From the NCBI RefSeq assembly GCF_033095945.1, contig NZ_AP026800.1:1798001-1862000 (forward strand): a stretch of DNA of 64,000 bases, read 5' to 3'. The notes beneath the pieces are model-generated. The model worked only from the letters and a program-made list of their open reading frames with translations. It was not told the DNA's origin and ran no database searches. The DNA is from Bombiscardovia apis. GTDB taxonomy: Bacteria; Actinomycetota; Actinomycetes; Actinomycetales; Bifidobacteriaceae. This document shows positions 1 through 8,610 of the stretch, in pieces. Each line of letters starts with the position of its first letter. Position 1 is the stretch's first letter. The position numbers were made by a program, and so were the translations under genes.

Positions 1-506
1 ATCGACCTAATGGGGGAAATGCGTGCAACGGCGGTGGAATGTTCCGACAGCTTTCGTAGAGCTGCCGCGTCGGCGTTGACTGCTACGCCCGCCACGCTAT
101 AAGAAGTATCGTAAATCAGAGCGGCCTGGGGGTCGAAGGCCTGCAATTCTTTGAAAACGTTGTCTGCGGCCTGCTTCGCTTTGTGAGCATGATCAAGGCC
201 TTCTGCGTTTGCCTGGGTTTCTTTCTGTTCGTCCGACAGGCCCGAACGCTGCATATCTAACTGCTGACGCTTCAGCACTTTTTGCTCTACGCCAGAGGTT
301 TCTTTGACCTCAATAAAAGCAGTTACCTTGCCATTAGCATCTTGCAGCTTTTGCGCTAACGGTCCTGGTATAGAAGCGGCCTGCCCTATTTGCGCTGCCG
401 GCGCCCGCTCAGCTGTGTTCGCTGAGGCGCTGGCTGCTATGGAGGCTATCATCGCTGAACTGGCGAGGACTGCCAAGAAACAAGATATTTTCTTGTTCTT
501 TCCCAT
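1..506 (-). CDS. S8 subtilisin-like serine peptidase, N-terminal part (cut by window edge)
   Basis: Only the first 168 codons are present; the gene runs off the left end. The start is an ATG at 506 behind an AAGGGAGAAGG ribosome-binding stretch. A signal peptide is visible (basic MGKNKK, then a hydrophobic run ending near SASANT). It is followed by a propeptide-like region whose words (AFIEV, LDMQRSGLS, VAVNADA) match the propeptide of the large subtilase just upstream (AFIKV, LDMQRSGLS, VAVKADA). It is therefore read as a paralogous secreted subtilase; the catalytic domain itself is outside the window. It lies downstream of the larger paralogue on the same strand, separated by a terminator and its own upstream region, so it is probably transcribed separately. 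Confidence 0.8.
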   Translation of the reverse strand, partial: MGKNKKISCFLAVLASSAMIASIAASASANTAERAPAAQIGQAASIPGPLAQKLQDANGKVTAFIEVKETSGVEQKVLKRQQLDMQRSGLSDEQKETQANAEGLDHAHKAKQAADNVFKELQAFDPQAALIYDTSYSVAGVAVNADAAALRKLSEHSTAVARISPIRS

Positions 507-598
507 CTGCCTTCTCCCTTGTCTCGTGGTATTCGTCAAGTGCCCCGAGCGAGTTCATGTCTGAGGTACTTGAATATTCACACTAGACCCCGAAGTGA

Positions 599-639
599 CA
601 CTTTTGCACAAAATGTCCACTATGTGTCACTTCTGCACA
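599..639 (-). promoter_or_regulatory. Pair of direct repeats upstream of the left-edge subtilase
   Basis: The plus-strand words CACTTTTGCACA (599-610) and CACTTCTGCACA (628-639) differ at one base and start 29 bases apart, about 95-130 bases upstream of the ATG at 506. Tandem sites on one face of the helix suggest a regulator-binding region. This is inference; no known operator was recognised. Confidence 0.4.
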
Positions 640-727
640 TTTTGGCATGCGATTTGCCATACCTAGGCCGGACTGGTACCGCTGCCGAATTAGCAAGTTG
701 CACTTTGAGAGTTGGGAGTTATATAAC

Positions 728-766
728 AAGGAAGGTTGCCTCCACGTTGGGAGACAACCTTCCTTT
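728..766 (-). terminator. Intrinsic terminator after the large subtilase
   Basis: A long near-perfect hairpin (AAGGAAGGTTG...CAACCTTCCTT) begins 29 bases past the stop codon of the large minus-strand subtilase and separates it from the left-edge paralogue. The U-tract is weak on the minus strand. Confidence 0.75.
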
Positions 767-794
767 GCACGCTACTTTCTGGTGGCGCTTATTA

Positions 795-3700
795 CTACAT
801 GCCACTGGTGGTTGGGCCAGATGGCTTGGAGGGGCCGCGATTATGGCGATAGACCAAGAAGAGCGCAGCGGCAGCCAATATCGTTACTAGCGCAGCTACG
901 AGTGGAGTACGAGAGGAGCTAGAACTAGAAGACGAGCTCTCCTCGGCACTATCGGCAGCACCATACGGAGTCCTGCGGCCATCTTCCTCGGACTCATCTG
1001 CACTGTTGTCATAAGACTTTGGAGTAATCTTCGGAGCATCCTTTGGATCTGGAGTTTGCTCTGTCGGAGCCGAAGCTGCAGCCTCAGAATCAGCAGACGA
1101 AGACTCTGCTGACGACGAAGCTGCGGCGAGAGCAGACACTAGCTGAGCAGCAGCCGGAGCGGGAACCGAAGCCGGAGCTGCGGGCTGAGCCTGAGGTTGC
1201 GCCTGAGACGGTCCCTGCTGAGGAGCTTGCCCATTGCCAGCGGCCGGTCCAGGAGATGGGGTGGGCTGCTCAGTATTTCCAGATTCGGGGTGCAGACCGG
1301 AGCCCGATGGGTGGTCTTTCGAACCCGGTTCCTGGTTCCCCTCTGGTTCTGAACCTGAGCCAGGCTTCTTAGGATCATCTTGGCCGGGCTGAACCGGACC
1401 AGGCTGCTCCGGCTGCTTTGGCCCCTCAGGACCGGGCTGCTCAGGAGTCGGCTGAACCGGCTGAGTAGGAGGTGGGGTAGGCTGAACCGGCTGAACCGGA
1501 CCAGGCTGCACTGGGCCAGGTTGGACCGGTCCGGGCTGCACTGGACCAGGCTGAATCGGCTGGACCGGCGGCTGCGTGGGCTTAAGTTGCAGAGCCGCAG
1601 TTGCAGACTGCAAGCGAGTAAGTGCAGCATCTACTTGGTTCTGGGTCGCATCGGCATCAGCAAGCACCGCCTGAGCAGAAGCCAAAGCAGTAGCGAATGC
1701 TGACCACGATGTCGCAGTGTAATCAGCCTGGCTATGAGCACCGGCGACAGCCACTTCTGCCTGCAACAGGGCCTTATTAGCCACCGGCACCAAAGCAGCT
1801 CGAGCGCCTTGCAGACTCGTCAGCGCAGCATCCACTTGGTTCTGAGTAGCGGCTGCATCAGCAAGCACCGATTGAGCAGAAGTCAAAGCAGTAGCCAATG
1901 CTGACCAAGAAGCCGGCGTGTAATCAGAACGCACCAAGGTCTGCACAATGGTAACTTCCGCCTGCAACGCAGCCTTATTTACTACAGGCACCGGCACCAA
2001 AGCAGCTCGGGTATTTTGCAAACTCGTTAGCGCAGCATTCACCTGAGCCTGAGTTGCGGCTGCATCAGCAAGCACTGCCTGGGCATTAGACAGGGCAGAG
2101 GCAAACGCCGGCCACGAAGACGCGACGTAATCAGAGCGCACCAAGGTTAACGCACTGGCAACTTCCGCCTGCAGCAGCGTCTTGTTGACCACCGGTACCG
2201 GCACCAAAGCGCCACGGGCCTGAGCCAAAGTGTTATAAGCAGCATCGACCTGGGCTTGAGTAGCGGTCGCATCAGCAAGTACTGACTGGGCAGCAGACAG
2301 GGCAGCAGCGAACGGAGTCCAAGTATTTTGCGTATAGTCTCCAGCCACCAGACCGCTAGCAACAGTGACCTCGGCTTGGAGCTGGGCCTTGTTGACAGTC
2401 TGCACCTGCACCAAAGCAGTGCGGGCCGCGCTCAATGTGGTGTAAGCCGCATCTACTTGAGACTGGGTCGCATTAGCATTTGCTAGCACTAACTGAGCAG
2501 CAGACAAAGCCGATGCAAACGGAGTCCAAGAGGCCGCGGTGTAGTCAGCCTGCACTAAAACAGCTGATGCAGTCACCTCGGCTTGTAGTTGGGTCTTGTT
2601 AGCTTGCACCAACACGAGAGCCTGCCTGGCCGTGTTCAAGGCAGTGTAAGCAGCGTCGACCTGAGATTGAGGAGCATTAGCGTTCGCCAATACAGTCTGA
2701 GCAGCAGACAAAGCAGCAGTAAATGGAGCCCAAGAAGCGGGCGTGTAATCAGACTGCACTAGAACAGCCGAAGCATTCACCTCTGCTTGTAACTGAGCCT
2801 TATTGACCTGCGTCAGTACGAGAGCCAAGCGAGCCGTATTCAAGGCGGTGTAGGCAGAATCTATCTGCTGCTGGCTAGCTACCGGGTTTGCCAGCACTGT
2901 TTGAGCAGTAGACAAGGCAGTAGCCACTTGAGACCAAGAAGCGGGCGTGTAATCAGACTCGACCAAAGCAGTCGCGGCATTGACCTCAGCCTGCAGCTGT
3001 GTCTTGCTCACCGTCTGCACGTGCACCAGGCCGTTGCGGGCCTGAGATAGAGCAGCGTAAGCAGCGTCGACCTGAGACTGGAGGGCAGCTGCGTTGGCTA
3101 AAGCAGCCTGAGCATCGGCCAAAGCTGCCGCAAAGGGAGTCCACGAAACCGCCGTGTAATCAGACTGAGCCAAAGCAACCGACGTGTTAACTTCAGTTTG
3201 CAAGGCCGTCTTATTAGCTGGCACAGGGCTTAGGGCCAAGCGAGCTGTATGCAAACTGTTGTAAGCAGCATCGACTTGGGACTGCGTCGGATTCGCGGCA
3301 GCCAACACCCCTTGAGCTGCAACTAGATTGCTTGCAAACAGAGCCCAAGAAGCAGCCGTGTAATCAGACTGAATCACGCCAGTTGAAGCATTGACCTCAG
3401 CTTGCAAGAGCGTGGTATTGGCTGGAATTATGCCAAGAGCTGTGCGAGCAGAGTGGAGGGCTGCGTAAGCAGCGTCGACTTGCTGCTGGGTAGCGTCCGT
3501 GTCTGCGAAGACTGACTGGGCATCAGCTAAAGCAGTGGCGAATGGTGCCCAAGTAGCAGGCGTGTAGTCAGCCTGCACTAAAGCAACCGATGTATTAATC
3601 TCTGCTTGAAGCTGGGTTTTGTTCGTAACTGGCTTAAGTACCAGGCCCGAGCGGGCTGACTGCAAAGTAGTAAGAGCAGCGTCGACCTGGTTTTGTGTGG

Positions 3701-6700
3701 TATTAGCATCGGCCAAGACTGACTGAGCCGCAGCCAAAGCGGTGGCAAACGGTGCCCACGATGCTGCCGTATAGTCAGCCTGCTGTAAGGCGCTCGAAGC
3801 TGTCACCTCATTTTGCAAGAGCGTCTTGTTGGCCGGAGGCGTCACGGGAACCAGAGCAGAGCGCGCAGCTTGAAGATTCGCCAAAGCCTGGTTAACTTCT
3901 GCTTGGCTAGCGTCCACATTACCCAAGACCGTTTGTGCCTGAGTCAAAGCGGTCTGCAAGCTCGCCCAGGAAGCAGGCGTGTAAGCGCTGGCATTTAGAC
4001 CAGTGCAAATAGCTACCTCAGCCCGCAGTGCGGAAGCGTCGACCGTCGAAAGGTTCACGATGTCGATCACTGGAGCATCGGTGGAAGCAACGGGGGCAAG
4101 GCCCAGCGTGTGAAGCAGCAAAACCTTGTCGTTGCCGCCCTGCAGAGGGGCAGTGTGGGCAGGAATCTTTTCTCCATCTTGCTCGTCGAAGAAAGTCTGA
4201 CCAGAACCGCTTGCTGCGTTCGAACCGAACCAGAGGGAAGGATGGTAGGCATCGAAAACGGTCTGCACGAAGCTACCAGCCGAGTCGACCGCGCTATACG
4301 CATAACCAGAAGCGACATCAACCTTATAAGCAATGCTGGCCTGCGTGTCGGTGGCAGTGAAGCCCAAAGCCGAGAGCTTCGTACTGAGCACCATCTGGTG
4401 GGAGTCCGATATAAAAGCGTCATCAATACTCTCCGTATTGACCCGCGCCATACGATGCCCACTAGCGTCAAGCTGGTAGGTCACAGCCTTCGCAGAATCT
4501 AGCCGCGAATTATTTGTTGTCAAATTAGTAGCTGTAATCACATAATCTGCTTGGCCATCGTTGTTCGTATCCAAGTAGACTTCCGGTTGAACAAGGTACT
4601 CATCTCCAACGCGGCCCCAAGCCTTATCCGTCACAACACCGAAGCTCACCATGCCCTGCGAGGGGTCGGCAAGCTGCGGGGCAGTAGAAGAGTGACCGAT
4701 AGCCCGAATGTCACCAGAATCTAAAAGATGCCTAAAGTGGGTGAAATGAGTGTTTTTTACTGGACTTTCAGCACCGAGGACCATAGGAGCTACCTGCGAT
4801 TTGTAGGTTTCCTCGTCCGCACCTTGATTCAGTCCGTGACCGCTCACCTCAAGCTGACGGCTGCCATCAATGCGCTGCTTGTAGACCGTGCTGGTCTCGG
4901 AAATCGGCTTAGGCGCTACTGCCACAGCCACTCGTAAGCTAGTTGCCCCAGTAGAAGGCGGGCCAGTTGGTGTGAGTTCAACAATACCAGTCGCGTCGCT
5001 CACATAGCTCGTATGCTCGGAATCGAACTGCGCTGCTTGGGAAGGGTCCCTAGTCTTGCGCATCAAACTTTGGTCGCTAATGCTCAGATCAACGCTAAAC
5101 TGCGCGCTGCTACCGGCCGGCACTGTCAGGTTAGTGGTGCTCAGCGAATAGTTCACTCCGGGGCTACTCGTCCTGGGCTGATACGCCAGCTGGTAGCTAT
5201 GGCTTTGCGAATCGGTATTGGTAACCGTTATCACTTTGCTATCCGAGTAGCCGGTCTGCGGCACTTGGGCAATGCCAAAACCTACGCTAACTACCTGCGC
5301 ATCAGGTCCGGAAGCATGCACTGTATTATTGACGGCTGCCAAGGCATCGATACGCCCGGTACCGACTCTGACAGGCCCATAAGCGCCGCCCGTATACGTG
5401 ACATCGTGATCGGCAGTATTGATAATCTGCTGCTTCACCTGGGCCCCGGACCAACCCGGGTGAGCCTCATACACCAAGGCCGCAGTGCCAGAAGTATAAG
5501 GAGTAGCCATCGAGGTGCCAGACTTCATGACACTATTCGTGCCCGTCTGTGAGCTAGCGGATATGATGTATTGGCCCGGGGCGCTCACATCTGGCTTATT
5601 AGTTCCGTCGTAAGAACCGTGTAGACCGCGGGAGGTGAACGAAGCTACCGCGTCTTGCGCAGGCCCAAGCGTCCAGCTCGCGGCCACAGACAAGGCAGAC
5701 TTGGCAGAAGCCGGAGAGCCAGTTGAATCTGTTAAATCGCCATTATTTCCAGCGGCCGCCACAGTGAGTACGCCATCGCTAGCAAGGGCATTAATAGCAT
5801 CAATCTCCGAGCAATCCGTCTGGCCAAAGATAGCTCCCAACGAGAGCGAAACGACCGAAATCTTATCTGCCAAAGGAGCGCTCAAATTGTGCTGGACCAC
5901 CCAGTCGATAGCTTGTGTGCTCAGCCCTGTAGTGCCGCCATGGTCGCCAAACACTTTGAGAGCATATATGCCAGCCTTCGGTGCGCTACCTGGCGCAATT
6001 TTCATATTGTCTGTATCCGCAGAAGTGAGCTGCGTATAGTCGCCTGAGAATCTAGTGGAATCTGTCTTTACACCATAGCCCGCAGCAATACCAGCCACGT
6101 GAGTACCGTGAGCAGATGCGGCACCGTCTATAGGGTTGTCGTCAGGAGCGGGAACGTCGCTGGAGCTTTGATAAGCAGAGCCGGCAAAGTCATGACCACC
6201 CTTATACTTGCTGGCATCCACAAGTGGCCTAATGCTTGGATCCGTTAGAGGATTTGCAGTAGAAGCGCTAGCAGTTTGGTATGCCGCAGTAGTGCCCGGA
6301 CCGCCAAAATCAACGTGTGTATAGTCTAAGCCGGTATCGATTACAGCGATATTCACACCTTGGCCGGTGTGTCCAGTCTGGGCCCACGCATCTACCGCAC
6401 CAATATGCCCTACACTCTCGTTATACAACTGAGGCTCTGAACCGCCCTGGGGCTGGGCTCCCGAGTTCTTATTCAAAGGCTCCATCGCAGTCACGCGCGT
6501 CACACTAGCCACTGAAGGAGACTGCTCTGCCAGCGTCCGCAATGCCTGCGCATCTGCCTTAACTGCCACGCCGCTAATGGCGCTACCCGTGGTGTAAAGC
6601 TTTACAGCAGAAGGGTTCAACGATTGCAGCTGCGCAAAAGTCGAATCGGCCACCTGCTCAGCCTGCTGAGCCGTAGCCCGACCATTCTGCTTGGCCTTAT

Positions 6701-6965
6701 CTTCTTTCTGAGTTTCACTTAAGCCTGAGCGCTGCATGTCGAGCTGGGCCTTGGTTTGCAACTTGCGCTCGATGCCGCTCGATGCCTTCACCTTAATAAA
6801 GGCCACTACGGAACCATCGGCACGCTCTATCTCTGGCGCTACATGGCCACGGCCACTCACTGCATCGCCCACAGCGTATGCTCGGCCAGGCAACCCAACG
6901 CAAGCCACCATGAGCGTGGCAATGGCTGCCAAAATTGCAACGAACTGTCCCCAGCTTTTGCGCAC
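795..6965 (-). CDS. Giant cell-surface S8 subtilase with 12 FIVAR-type repeats and C-terminal membrane anchor
   Basis: A secreted serine endopeptidase of about 2056 residues. I place the start at GTG 6965 because GAGAGGAG lies 8 bases upstream and a clean signal peptide follows (ending near GRAYA); an in-frame ATG at 7094 would add 43 unlikely residues. A propeptide-like region (about 40-160) precedes the subtilase domain, with catalytic Asp210 (VIDTGLD), His286 (AHGTHVAG), oxyanion Asn407 (AAGNNG) and Ser485 (SGTSMATP). A beta-rich middle region follows, then 12 repeats of about 68 residues, a Gln/Pro-rich stretch of PVQPG units, a Ser/Glu-rich linker with nine consecutive serines, and one C-terminal transmembrane helix ending in basic residues. 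No LPXTG-like motif was found before the helix. FIVAR modules are known in surface adhesins. Attachment to the surface and substrate are inferred. Confidence 0.9.
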   Translation of the reverse strand: MRKSWGQFVAILAAIATLMVACVGLPGRAYAVGDAVSGRGHVAPEIERADGSVVAFIKVKASSGIERKLQTKAQLDMQRSGLSETQKEDKAKQNGRATAQQAEQVADSTFAQLQSLNPSAVKLYTTGSAISGVAVKADAQALRTLAEQSPSVASVTRVTAMEPLNKNSGAQPQGGSEPQLYNESVGHIGAVDAWAQTGHTGQGVNIAVIDTGLDYTHVDFGGPGTTAAYQTASASTANPLTDPSIRPLVDASKYKGGHDFAGSAYQSSSDVPAPDDNPIDGAASAHGTHVAGIAAGYGVKTDSTRFSGDYTQLTSADTDNMKIAPGSAPKAGIYALKVFGDHGGTTGLSTQAIDWVVQHNLSAPLADKISVVSLSLGAIFGQTDCSEIDAINALASDGVLTVAAAGNNGDLTDSTGSPASAKSALSVAASWTLGPAQDAVASFTSRGLHGSYDGTNKPDVSAPGQYIISASSQTGTNSVMKSGTSMATPYTSGTAALVYEAHPGWSGAQVKQQIINTADHDVTYTGGAYGPVRVGTGRIDALAAVNNTVHASGPDAQVVSVGFGIAQVPQTGYSDSKVITVTNTDSQSHSYQLAYQPRTSSPGVNYSLSTTNLTVPAGSSAQFSVDLSISDQSLMRKTRDPSQAAQFDSEHTSYVSDATGIVELTPTGPPSTGATSLRVAVAVAPKPISETSTVYKQRIDGSRQLEVSGHGLNQGADEETYKSQVAPMVLGAESPVKNTHFTHFRHLLDSGDIRAIGHSSTAPQLADPSQGMVSFGVVTDKAWGRVGDEYLVQPEVYLDTNNDGQADYVITATNLTTNNSRLDSAKAVTYQLDASGHRMARVNTESIDDAFISDSHQMVLSTKLSALGFTATDTQASIAYKVDVASGYAYSAVDSAGSFVQTVFDAYHPSLWFGSNAASGSGQTFFDEQDGEKIPAHTAPLQGGNDKVLLLHTLGLAPVASTDAPVIDIVNLSTVDASALRAEVAICTGLNASAYTPASWASLQTALTQAQTVLGNVDASQAEVNQALANLQAARSALVPVTPPANKTLLQNEVTASSALQQADYTAASWAPFATALAAAQSVLADANTTQNQVDAALTTLQSARSGLVLKPVTNKTQLQAEINTSVALVQADYTPATWAPFATALADAQSVFADTDATQQQVDAAYAALHSARTALGIIPANTTLLQAEVNASTGVIQSDYTAASWALFASNLVAAQGVLAAANPTQSQVDAAYNSLHTARLALSPVPANKTALQTEVNTSVALAQSDYTAVSWTPFAAALADAQAALANAAALQSQVDAAYAALSQARNGLVHVQTVSKTQLQAEVNAATALVESDYTPASWSQVATALSTAQTVLANPVASQQQIDSAYTALNTARLALVLTQVNKAQLQAEVNASAVLVQSDYTPASWAPFTAALSAAQTVLANANAPQSQVDAAYTALNTARQALVLVQANKTQLQAEVTASAVLVQADYTAASWTPFASALSAAQLVLANANATQSQVDAAYTTLSAARTALVQVQTVNKAQLQAEVTVASGLVAGDYTQNTWTPFAAALSAAQSVLADATATQAQVDAAYNTLAQARGALVPVPVVNKTLLQAEVASALTLVRSDYVASSWPAFASALSNAQAVLADAAATQAQVNAALTSLQNTRAALVPVPVVNKAALQAEVTIVQTLVRSDYTPASWSALATALTSAQSVLADAAATQNQVDAALTSLQGARAALVPVANKALLQAEVAVAGAHSQADYTATSWSAFATALASAQAVLADADATQNQVDAALTRLQSATAALQLKPTQPPVQPIQPGPVQPGPVQPGPVQPGPVQPVQPTPPPTQPVQPTPEQPGPEGPKQPEQPGPVQPGQDDPKKPGSGSEPEGNQEPGSKDHPSGSGLHPESGNTEQPTPSPGPAAGNGQAPQQGPSQAQPQAQPAAPASVPAPAAAQLVSALAAASSSAESSSADSEAAASAPTEQTPDPKDAPKITPKSYDNSADESEEDGRRTPYGAADSAEESSSSSSSSSRTPLVAALVTILAAAALFLVYRHNRGPSKPSGPTTSGM
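1584..4040 (-). repeat. Twelve tandem FIVAR-type coding repeats (about 204 bp each)
   Basis: Each unit encodes a pattern like NK-LQAEV, then SDYT-SW, then AQ-VLA, then Q-QVDAAY, then AR-AL. The first unit, next to the middle domain, is the most divergent. The central units (third to ninth) are closest to each other. The phase is always a multiple of three bases, so unit number can change without a frameshift. Confidence 0.88.
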
Positions 6966-7265
6966 CAAAGGTACTCCTCTCAACCACTCCCCCAGATAGA
7001 CCTGCCTGAGCGTAAACTCCCCGGAACACTGCCACAGGTTATGCTTTACTGTTTGCCGACTTTGCATCACATCTTCGGCGCATGAGAGAACCAAAAGTTT
7101 GCTAAGAACTGGCTAGAAAATATTATGCCATAAGCGCTATATCAATGCACACTTGTACCATCTCTACACATCATAAGCCATTCTGCTCAGCCGTAAGAAA
7201 GCAAAAGGGCCGCCTCCCTCAGGAAGCGACCCTACAATATGCAGTTATGCAGTATTCAGCACAAC
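6966..7265 (-). other. Intergenic region upstream of the large subtilase
   Basis: About 300 bases between the preferred subtilase start and the ino1 stop. It carries the subtilase ribosome-binding site, presumably its promoter, and the ino1 terminator. I saw no RNA gene or conserved operator. Confidence 0.5.
7203..7233 (-). terminator. Intrinsic terminator of ino1
   Basis: A 12-base stem with two mismatches (AGGGTCGCTTCC...GGAGGCGGCCCT on the minus strand), followed by TTTTGC, starts 33 bases after the ino1 stop. Confidence 0.75.
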
Positions 7266-8408
7266 TCAGGCATGCCAAACGTCCTTGCCGTTGTCTTGAG
7301 CGGCCTTCACATCAGCATTGAGAGAATCCGCATCGGACTCAACCTTGCCTGCGATGTAATCCTCAACCAACTGGCGAGCTTCATTGTCTTCGTGCTGTAC
7401 GGCAGGAGACTTCATGAAGTAGGAGGAAGGAGCCAGAATCGGGCCGCCCAAGTGGCGGTCCAAAGCAATCTTGGCGGCGCGGATGGCGTCAATCACGATG
7501 CCAGCCGAGTTGGGGGAATCCCACACCTCAAGCTTGTATTCCAAGTTCAACGGCACATCACCAAAGGTGGTGCCTTCCAAGCGCACGAATGCGAACTTGC
7601 GGTCGTCCAGCCACGCCACATAGTCAGAAGGACCAATGTGCACATCGCGCTCAGCCATCTCGTGAGGCACAATCGAAGTGACGGCGCGAGTCTTGGAGAT
7701 CTTCTTGGACTCCAGGCGAGAGCGCTGCAGCATGTTCATGAAGTCCATGTTGCCGCCCACGTTGAGCTGATAAGTGCGATCCAAGCGCACACCGCGATCC
7801 TCGAACAAGCGGGCCATGGTGCGGTGGGTAATGGTTGCGCCCACCTGGCTCTTGATATCGTCGCCCACGATAGGCACGCCAGCGTCGCGGAACTTCTGAG
7901 CCCACTCAGGATCGGAAGCGATGAAGACAGGCAGGCAGTTCACGAAACCGCAGCCTGCGTCTATAGCAGCCTGAGCGTAAGCTTTGTCGGCCTCCTCAGA
8001 ACCCACGGGCAGGTAAGAAACCAAGACATCAACCTTGTTGTCGCGCAACACCTGGGCCACGTCGACAGCGGGAGCCTCGGACTCGTCAATCATCTTGCTG
8101 TAGTACTCGCCCAAACCGTCGCCAGTAGGACCACGCAGGACTTCCACGCCCAAGTTCGGCACATCCGAGAACTTGTAGGTGTTGTTCTGCGAAGTGAAAA
8201 TGGCTTCGCTTAAGTCTTTACCAACTTTGAGCGCGTCAACGTCGAAAGCGGTCACGAATTCCACGTCGCGAATACGATAGCCACCAAAGTTGGCATGCAT
8301 AATGCCAGGAATCTTGGCGTCGTCTTTCGCGTCTTTGTAATACTCGACTCCCTGTACTAGCGACGAAGCGCAGTTGCCAACGCCGGCTATAGCTACACGG
8401 ATGCTCAT
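7266..8408 (-). CDS. ino1: myo-inositol-1-phosphate synthase
   Basis: Converts glucose 6-phosphate to 1L-myo-inositol 1-phosphate with NAD as cofactor, feeding phosphatidylinositol and other inositol compounds in the cytoplasm. The N-terminal Rossmann motif ([16 protein letters not shown]) followed by a conserved EYYKD word is typical of the actinobacterial form. The 380-residue length fits that family. I chose the ATG at 8408 (MSIRV) because AGAGGAG precedes it by five bases; the longer frame from 8447 lacks a better site. The gene is divergent from the penicillin-binding protein. The central motif [12 protein letters not shown] and the later SPNSAG word also match the family. Confidence 0.95.
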   Translation of the reverse strand: MSIRVAIAGVGNCASSLVQGVEYYKDAKDDAKIPGIMHANFGGYRIRDVEFVTAFDVDALKVGKDLSEAIFTSQNNTYKFSDVPNLGVEVLRGPTGDGLGEYYSKMIDESEAPAVDVAQVLRDNKVDVLVSYLPVGSEEADKAYAQAAIDAGCGFVNCLPVFIASDPEWAQKFRDAGVPIVGDDIKSQVGATITHRTMARLFEDRGVRLDRTYQLNVGGNMDFMNMLQRSRLESKKISKTRAVTSIVPHEMAERDVHIGPSDYVAWLDDRKFAFVRLEGTTFGDVPLNLEYKLEVWDSPNSAGIVIDAIRAAKIALDRHLGGPILAPSSYFMKSPAVQHEDNEARQLVEDYIAGKVESDADSLNADVKAAQDNGKDVWHA

Positions 8409-8610
8409 ACAAACTCCTCTGATAATCACTAATACCAACTCCAGCATACCGTCACGGGGCGAGCAGCGAGGGCCAAGATGCCAAATATTTCACAGCACAA
8501 TGTTCTTCACCCCACTTTTTCACCCCAAAGTAAGGATTTTACAGGCCCCCCTAGCTAGCGCATCGGCCGCGCGATTCCCCTAATAAAAGCCGGCCAAACG
8601 TACAAAAATT

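Noticed and set aside
1584..4040. Regular repeats suggestive of a CRISPR array or VNTR
   Set aside because: The units are 204 bases, in frame and encode FIVAR-type protein modules; there are no spacers.
7239..8213. 324-codon plus-strand frame opposite ino1
   Set aside because: Shadow of a well-conserved gene; starts inside the ino1 terminator region.
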